Assembly: GCA_030248215.1 (NCBI GenBank)
Contig: JASANG010001017.1
Span: 62,001 to 126,000, forward strand
Source: Enoplolaimus lenunculus
Lineage: Eukaryota > Nematoda > Enoplea > Enoplida > Thoracostomopsidae
Length of the DNA: 64,000 bases
Direction: 5' to 3'
The notes under the pieces are model-generated. The model was not told the DNA's origin and ran no database searches. It worked only from the letters and a program-made list of their open reading frames with translations. Of the stretch, positions 35,301 through 44,300 are shown piece by piece (position 1 is the first letter of the stretch; each line of letters begins with the position of its first letter). Position numbers and translations under genes: made by a program.

Positions 35301-38300
35301 CTGAGAAGATTAGCAATTTTTAAAAAAAAAACTTAACTAAAATTTCCCATTGTGTAACTGCTTTATAACTTCATGGCTGCTTATTTTTTTCAGGAGAAAG
35401 ACAAATCTGTTGCAGAAAAGCGACAAATTCAAGAAGCTCTCACACGAACACAGATGTCATTGAGTGTGACCAAGTCACAGGTGAACGCGTTTACAATACT
35501 GTAAACGGAAGGAATAAAGCGGCTTCAATTTTAGTTCGCCACTAAGATGCAAAAATATAACCACAGGGTCCGCGACTTGAGTAACAAGGCGTTCAAGGAA
35601 CGACGAGCTTTCTGCTATATTTGTATTTGCCTCCCGTTATAGCTTATCAGGCGTGAGGGCACCCAAAGTCAATGTTAGAGGACCCAAATTTGATAGAGCC
35701 ATCTTTCCTCCGCTCGAGCTATTCTTAAATCCTGTATAAGTTTTTGACCGACTCGAAAATAACTATATTAAAGTTAGCTTAATTTCGTTCATTTGTGAGC
35801 AAAACGAGTCAGCGTTATTTCAGTATTGATTCCGTTAAGTTTAAAATGGGATCATTTCAGGGAATATATAGGTTTTAAAACAGTACGTCTAACCAACTAA
35901 GAATTACAACAGGGCAGAATAATGAAGGAATTTCGCGAACGAAGCGAGCAAAGAAGCCAGACATTTATTCAGTCAAACAAAAAGTTTGATGCAAAAATAC
36001 TTAAAATCTTAGGTTTCCTTTCGTGTCAGATTCACTCATTTGGAGACGGTGGCGGTAACGCGGCACTGGTCACCGTCGATGTTGAAAACGGCTTTTAATT
36101 AATAGAACACAATTCTGCCCAATACGTAGTGCGTCATCCATTATATCTTACACCACGCTTTTGGGAACAGACAACGCCTTTATCGAAACTTGAGTTTGAA
36201 AAAAGATAAACAATGGAAAAGTGAATTTGAAAACTTTTTCAAATTCCTCAAAGCAGTGAAGTGTACCTGCTTGTATTTCTTTCCTGATGCCAACTTAATG
36301 GTCTACGAAGCCATTTAGCCTAGAATAACGATTTCGTCATGTTTCAACCAAGGCCACAGCCAAAATTTCACTTCAGCGAGCTAACTAATGTCACGTAAAT
36401 GATTTTCGCAAGTATTCGGCTGGTCAGTCTTAATTTGGAAACAGTACCTTGTTCTGGTTCCAATATAAATAGGCAGAGGATATATATCCCCCTATGTAAT
36501 GTTCACAGATGGAAGCCATAAAGAGCAACGCGATACAATACACAAATGGAAAAGCACATAGCAAGAAAACGACGCTCAGAGACGTGGATTGTAAGCAAAG
36601 CTTTAAAACGCATGTTCGAAAGTCAAGGTAAATGCAGTTGAGGAAAAAAACAATTCAGGAACTGCAATTTAAATCTATTGAATAAACGATGTGTACCGTT
36701 TATTCTTCGACAACTGTGATAACAACTGCAGTGACGTTTCGTTATTCAATTTGTATTGATACGGTTACCTGGTCAGCGTTAAAAACAACGACTAAAACAG
36801 CGCCTGAACAGAAATTCCAATTAGAACAAATAATTTTTACTCAGAAAGCTTTTCAATAGACTATTATAATTTACCTGAATCTCGTCACGCCGACAAAAGG
36901 TATAAAAAAGCTGGCAATGTGTTTGAATTTAAATAATTTGAATGAATGTCCTTCACATTCGACTTAAAACTATACGTAGCATTGTAGCATATACCAAAAC
37001 TTAATGCAAAATTTTGGTTTCGCCTGAGCCGAACGAAGAATACGACTTTCCGGTTCCGTTATCTGATTTTAGCGTCTTGTGGACTGAAAGCTGTACCGAA
37101 ATTCTAGGTAACAAAAGGGTTCAAACATATATCATCAGAATAGTAAAGTAAAGCTGTGAGTGAAACAAGCGAGAGTTAATACCAAACCGTAGGTATTGCA
37201 TGTGATTTCGGTGGCGCTGATGGCATGACCGTCGTACCTATGCCATTAGGCCACTGCCTAGGATGTTTACGGGTATCTTATACTTTGAGCAGTGACGTTT
37301 AGATAAAACGAACATATCTTACTATCGCTACAATTAGTCGGCCGACAACATGTAATCTGAAATATTTGCTGGCTTAACAATTTGTTCTTCTTCATTCGGC
37401 TTAAGCTTAAGCTTAGTGTTACGCTTAGGCTTGCTGTTCTGGCGACGAATAGGCGTAGATACCTATTAAAGCTGCAGGTTAACTTAAAACTATCCCTGTA
37501 TATTTTTCAAATTGTTTGCTGTTAAATTCATAGCAGTTTTGAAAAAATAATTGTTTTAGCACCACAAGCAAAAGTTCCGTCGACTCAAGACCAAGACGTA
37601 ACACAGAAGGACTGGAAGTAAGTTTAATGCAAGCTTTTTACGTCAGGTTCAGTAAACTTGGCAACATGTCACCGCCTCTTGATATACCGAAATACAACTA
37701 TATTCTCAAATTATGTGTGTAGCACGTATTACCTGTTGGTGATAGGCCTTGTAACTTTCGATGTGAATGATGAGGTTTGAGATTCCGCACATTTTTTGTA
37801 CTGGATTTGTCCTACTATATGTCAAACTTGACAACCGGAATGGCAGGAGTTCGTCAGCTTGAAAACTAACCGCTAAGTAGTAATTGTTGCTGTACACATT
37901 TCGGATGTTTAGTTACTGCAAGCGTTAGTGCTTATAGCGCCTACCAGCGGCTAGTTTAAACAAATAATTATTTTTTGCGTAGAAATTTTCAATACAGCAT
38001 CCAATAACAAGACAGTGAGAAAATTTAAATTCACAATAATTTTTAGAAGTTTGTAAATTTTAAGGTCTCGCAGTCTGTTGTTATGAAATACGTTATTTTT
38101 GAGAAATAAACCCGCACCTGCATTAACATTCGTAAGAGAAGTGCAGATTACGTGGCTACAAATTCGGATACCTTTTGGTTATATACAATATTCAAGGTTC
38201 AAAACATTTTCCCCTATATATAATAGATCTGGCTCCATTTATCTTAAGCAATCGTAAATTGTTCTAATGTCAGCTCTTATATGCCAACGCTGTTGTGTAT

Positions 38301-41300
38301 ATATAACGGTATATTCAAAATAGCACGTTTTGATTATTCAGCTGACATTATTTTAGCTTATGACAAAATATTATATTTGTATAATTTTGGTCTGCATCGG
38401 TTCGTTTTAATGCTTACGCGAGCTTTAAAAGATTCCAAGATAACGTTTAATGCTAACTATCTTGGCTTGCCTCAATATCAAACACTTTTATTAATACAAT
38501 TTACTGGAGAATGTAGCCTCAAATTTTTATTTGTTTCAGTAGGGCAAAGATACTGCTTTAAATTTTTATTTGTTTCAGTAGGGCAAAGATACTGCTTTGT
38601 ATAGTTTTAGCTTTCATTTTGCGCTAATTTCAGCTGTACTCTTAAAAAATTAAACGGGTAACTATCAACAACGAATATATTAATCAATATTTTTATATTA
38701 CAAATTTAATAGTTGGCTTATAAAACTTTACACAACTTGTTTAAGTCTAATTTTGCATATTGCGCGTTCGCTAACGTTTTTGTTCTCCTAAAACGTGCAG
38801 CAAGCAAATAGTAAAAAGTAAGCCTTCGGTAAAAAACTACTTGCTTGTTAAAATTTCAGAAGTTGGTCGGAGCGATAAATGTTTGGCTGCTAAACAGAGT
38901 AGCACACAACCGTGCTTAGCGCCCCTAATCCCAGGTTTGGGCGATCTAAAAACGATCCGGTATTGGAAAACAAAGTGAATTTTTAAAAAAATGTCTCGCA
39001 CTCAAAAAATACACTTTGTCGATAAACTTTGAATGCATCCCTTGGTCGTTTCGCTCGCGACATATCTTCACTACGAATGCTATTCATACAAAATTATTAA
39101 CGAAATGAGACAGTGCGTGTTTAATCTGAAGTGCATGGGCATAGATATTAGGACAATTATTGGAACCTGATTTTGCACCACATTCATGCGGAGTTCACGT
39201 TATAACCGGTGCAGCTTGAGAAAAGTTTTGTCCCTATTAGACTATTGAGTAACATTTTGTATGAGACCCCATATTTTGCTCAAAAATTCATATTTGTATG
39301 CTATCATTATGTGTATGTCACCTTTTGTTCCTCAATATCATATGATATTCGAGGTATTGTCTAAGAATATCAAATGATATATTTTCAATTGTCTACATAT
39401 TAAGGTAACATGCACAATTGTCCTGTTGAATATCATATGATATTAGAATTTGACATTTGTATTTTTGAATTATGAAGCAGTGGTTCTTATCGATCAGGCG
39501 CGTGTTCGGTATTTGAAAGCACATTTGTGCAGTTGCCGTCTGACTTTCCTTTTATTCATTAGGATCAGAAGAGTACGCTGTCCCGCTGAATATCATATGA
39601 TATTCGTTGTAATTTTGGAAGATCTTGATATTCGTATAAATATCTCACAGTATCATGTGAGATGCCGACTCTTGTACACATTGAACATTTGACGACGGTG
39701 GTTTAAGCTAGTGTCATATGAAATCCGAGTTTTGTCTATTGACCCGGTATAAAAATACGTCGAATCAATATGGGACAAGCTTTGACCCGCCTGCCCCGCT
39801 TACAACGTGACTTCCGCAAGAGAAACGAAATGTTGTGTTCTCGTAGCGGAGATTCGGTTTTGTAGACAGACTTTATAGATTACACTAAGATTCGCCTGAT
39901 ATTTCGATCGAAACCCCTTTATTTGTCGCTGATAAACGCCCGGATATTGGTTTCAAGGACCCGAGGCAGTCCTCAACTTCAATAACTTAACTTGAAGATA
40001 AAATAAATTTGCGTGACAAATCTTACATGAAATCCATAAAATTTAATTATTTTGAAATACAAATATATATGTCGGAAACCAAGTCAAATTTCCAAATTGT
40101 CTGCGGAGGAATCTAGCTTAGAACGCAATCATAAAAAATCAAAAACGAGTGTTGTACATTCCACCCAAAATTTAACTTAAAGCTCAAGTGTAAGCTTAAG
40201 TTCAGACCGAAGTTAGGCTTAGGCAAGGTTTACGCTTGGCGTTTCTGAAGACTAAGCCCGATCGTGAGCTTAGACTAAAATCCATGTCAAATTTCCAAAA
40301 TGTCTGCGAAGGAATCTAGCTTAAAACCCAATCATTACTAAATCAAAAACGGGTGTAGTACACTCCCCCCAAAATTTAACTTAAAGCTCAAGCTTAAGCT
40401 TAGGCTCAGACGAAAGTTTACATACAGGCATAGGCAAGGTTTATGCTTGGCTTTTCCGAAGCCTAAGCTTGATCGTGAGCTTATACTAAACCCATTGCAG
40501 GAAGTGTACAAGTGCTTTCCAAACATCGTAACTTGAGATTGTTTTTCAGCATCAAGCATCTACAACATCTGGCACATCGCTTACTTCTGATGCCGATCAG
40601 TTTGCCAGTAATACAATTACGAAGTAAGCTGATTCTGAGTAAAGCAATACCGTATAGAGCCCTTCACGAAAATTTTGCTGCAAATGCGGTGAGGTTCGGA
40701 CGCACGACGGTTGGATTACCGGTTCTTGCTCTGACCGCAGAACTACGCAGCCATGCAAATTTTTCGCTTCATTGGCTGTATATATTGTGAATTTGGTACT
40801 CTAAGATACGCATATGAAACGCCGCTAAATCGTATAACCTGGAGAGTATATCATGTTTCCTAACCGATCCAACTAAGTAATTCTAAGTTAAGCAGTACCA
40901 TGTAGAGCCCTTCACGGAAATTTTGCTGCAGATTCGGCTGGGCTTGAACCCATATTTTGTCACAAATTTTCGAAATCGATTAATAGGTAGTGAAAATTTT
41001 AATTGCACTTTATAGAATAGTAACACTGGAATTAGTACACAAAATGGCGTTGATTTTCGCTCATATCACTCGCTAGGTTTCGTTCAACTTGCGCGTGCGT
41101 GGCGAACGGTGTAATTAGATCTTTGTCACTGGGGGTTCTTATTGCAATAGTAGATGAATACACCGCTAGAATGGGGCCGGGCAATTGCACATTCCGTATT
41201 GGTTTAAGCCTAATATGTTTATACTCAAAGCTTTATTCTTGCAACTCAAACAACCCATAATACTTTAGTAATCGAATTCGAAAATTTGTGACACTACCGG

Positions 41301-44300
41301 ACAATTTACAACGCATAGTGTACACATTGCTTCATGAGTAAATCCTTGTTCTGGATAGTTCAGTTTAGCATAAATCACAAACTTAACTGAAGTTTTAAAA
41401 ATTGCTTTGAAGGTGCAATATTTTTAATTTCGTGTTGTATATACGCCATAGTTGTTGCGTATTTGGTTAAATATACATCGCGAGCTTCACATAAACCATT
41501 TGCATCTGCATCACAAAATTTTCAATGTAACACGGTTAGTGGTAAGATCGCAGATGTAAGTCAGGTATAGACTTCTTTACCCGGCTAACGTTCAACCCGT
41601 GGAAATTTATTTTTTTCATCCGCGTGTAGACCAGCGCATGATTGCTATACGCGAAGCCCACGTTTAGCCCTCTTATTTTCCCTTTTGTATTCGGAAAAAA
41701 CTGTTTAATTTTTAAGGGTATTGTCACTTGGCCTCGGTTTATGTCGCAAAATGGTCTACAGTACAAGGGGCAGTTTACAGTTAAAATAACGTACATATTG
41801 TGAATTTTAAAGAAATATTCATCAGTGTTGTGAAAAGTTGGTCTTTAAGTTAGTTTTCTGCTAAACATCTCCGCAAATAAAACTTCAAAAATCGCGCGAA
41901 AATTAGCCGCGGCGATGATCTGCCGAGCGTAAGAGAGGGACGCTTTCATACACTTAGCGATTGGAGAATCCAAAGAATTCCGGGGATATTGAAGGATAGA
42001 TCTTTCCGACGGATGGTTGAGAGCATTTGCGAACACTGAAAATGCATGTTTATTTGACCACATTCCTATAGAAATTTGGACAGTGCTAACGTCAACAGCG
42101 AAATATCACCGTCATTGAAAATGACAAACATCTTCACGAACGACACAACTTTTGTAAAATACAAAAATTAAATATTTCCAACAAATTTGCCGCAACGTCC
42201 AGCCAAATTCTATCGGAGATGGAATTTTGTTTCTTTCGGCGGAGTCACAAATGGAATTCCGGTTGTATCCTGATACCAAATGGTAAAATAAATCGTTATT
42301 CTATTTGCAAAATAATGGAATACAGGGCTCGTCAAAAATTTTGTACCCGGCCGCGTTTTCTCAGTGGATACTATTGGTTCGTGTGCGAGCAAGCAACTCT
42401 GGGCGGGATACACACTCCATTACCCTGGATCCACCAATGTTTTTTCGTTTCTATACCTGTTTCATGCGTTATTTACAGGCAAAAATTAACTTGGACGACT
42501 AGTCAAGCATCAACAACTACAACTGATTCAATACCGTTTGCGCGTGCGCTTCGTGCGATGAATAACGATGAAAAACTGACATCGCTACTCAATGAACCAA
42601 GCGTTGAATACTGCGAAGTAAGGCTAAATACGTTGTTATAATTTTGAAAGTTGAAATCTTTAAATTTAACTTTTGACATTATCTAATTGCCAAGTAGTAA
42701 ATTTCTTTCGTCCGAATATTTCCATTTTTTGAACGCCATGTAACAGGGACGTAGACAGAGAAGATGATAAAAACACGTGTACTACTTTTATTGCGAGCAT
42801 GCGTATTATGAGAAGCCCAATTTTAACCTGTACAAGCTGTTCTACATCCTATGATAGTACCTTGTTTAGTCCTTCCAGAAGTTTCGCAGATATATTTCTC
42901 CTATCTCCACCTTATATAGGCCTTCCAGCTGATAAGTGCAACCACAAAAATGTTTGTGCGTCGCAAGGGTACAAAATCGCATATAAACCACACGGCATGG
43001 ACATACGGTTTGAAAATTGACAAAATGGACTCTAATTTCTACAGTGGTGCATTTGTTTTAAGAGCGAAGGCAGTATAAACACGTCGCCTCCCCCGATGAT
43101 TACTGGTTGCCGCGGGATCTCGTTAATGGACGAACTGGGACAAGCTGATGATGGCTCATTAGATTACAAGTAGTTATTCAAATATTATATAACCACCTAT
43201 CAAGTACGGTGTGTAAAGATTTTGGGTATTTAGCATTAGAATATTGCCACCCTATCAGCTATAATGATCGAGGATGAATTTCATGTAAGTAACAATTGAG
43301 AAAACCGACAATTGATGCTAAAATAGCGTTTTAATAAACAGTAGTAAATATTGTTTGCTTAATAATAGCGTTCGTTTATTTTTTACTACGATAACTATTT
43401 ATTCTAGAGTTTTTCACTTGCTGGAAACCATTTAAAAGACAAATGTTTGAAACGCGAAAAACGTTTAAAATAGCTTTTTATTTGTGATGCAATGCTTAAA
43501 ACTAAACTCAACACTTTACGTGTTGCCTAACGTATAGACATAAATTTTAAACTTAAACCAGCTTAACTGAGAACCGTTAGGCTTTGATATCGTTTTACAA
43601 GTAGTGGTTCGCGTATCAAAGCTGAAAAAAGTGCCAGTTATTATCAAAAGTTTATTAGCTGTGGCCAATTTACATTTTTTCACAGTTCAAAACCATACTT
43701 GAAAAGAATTGAGCCTATCGGTGGAAATGATAAGTCAAGCGAGTCAAGCTTCGTAAGTTATCGACAAAATTGTATTTTAGCAAGTAAAAGACTTTAACTT
43801 TTAGTTCGAATTACTGCTATACGGAAGAATTAGTTTATTATTATTATTATTGTGTATATTATAAATACGAATATCTGGAGTTGGCTTAAAAACGAAAGTA
43901 TTGTGCAACAAACACAAAAATCATTAAATTGAACTTGAATTCAAGCTAATAAACGTACTGGTTAAAAAGATGTTATTTGAATAGCAAACATTAGTTTTGT
44001 TATCTGTGCATGTTCACAAATATCTGCAACACATATCACCAGTTTGTGAAAGACCTCCAAGTTTTGAAGCCGATTTCGAATAGAGAACTTTGAAATTGGC
44101 CAAAAGTTTTGCAATTTATTTTTCAAATTTCCGAAAAGTATTTAGCATAAGCATCTGATCAGTTCGCTTCTTTCAAAACCTATTAATACAATTAACTGGT
44201 GGTAGACTTTACACACAGTTAACTAATACCTCTTCTGAAATAAGCTATATATAGCGCAGCTTAATTTGTTAATAATCAAATCACTTTGATACTGTTTAAG

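Noticed and set aside
36509-36590. Shorter exon 10 of the RASEF-like gene using GTAAGC at 36591
   Set aside because: It leaves phase 1, which puts exon 11 out of the frame required by exons 12-13. The donor at 36628 gives phase 2 and an open frame throughout.
42219-42641. 140-codon open frame on + strand
   Set aside because: Only its last 46 codons (42479-42617) belong to the RASEF-like gene as exon 13; the rest is intron read-through before the acceptor at 42478.
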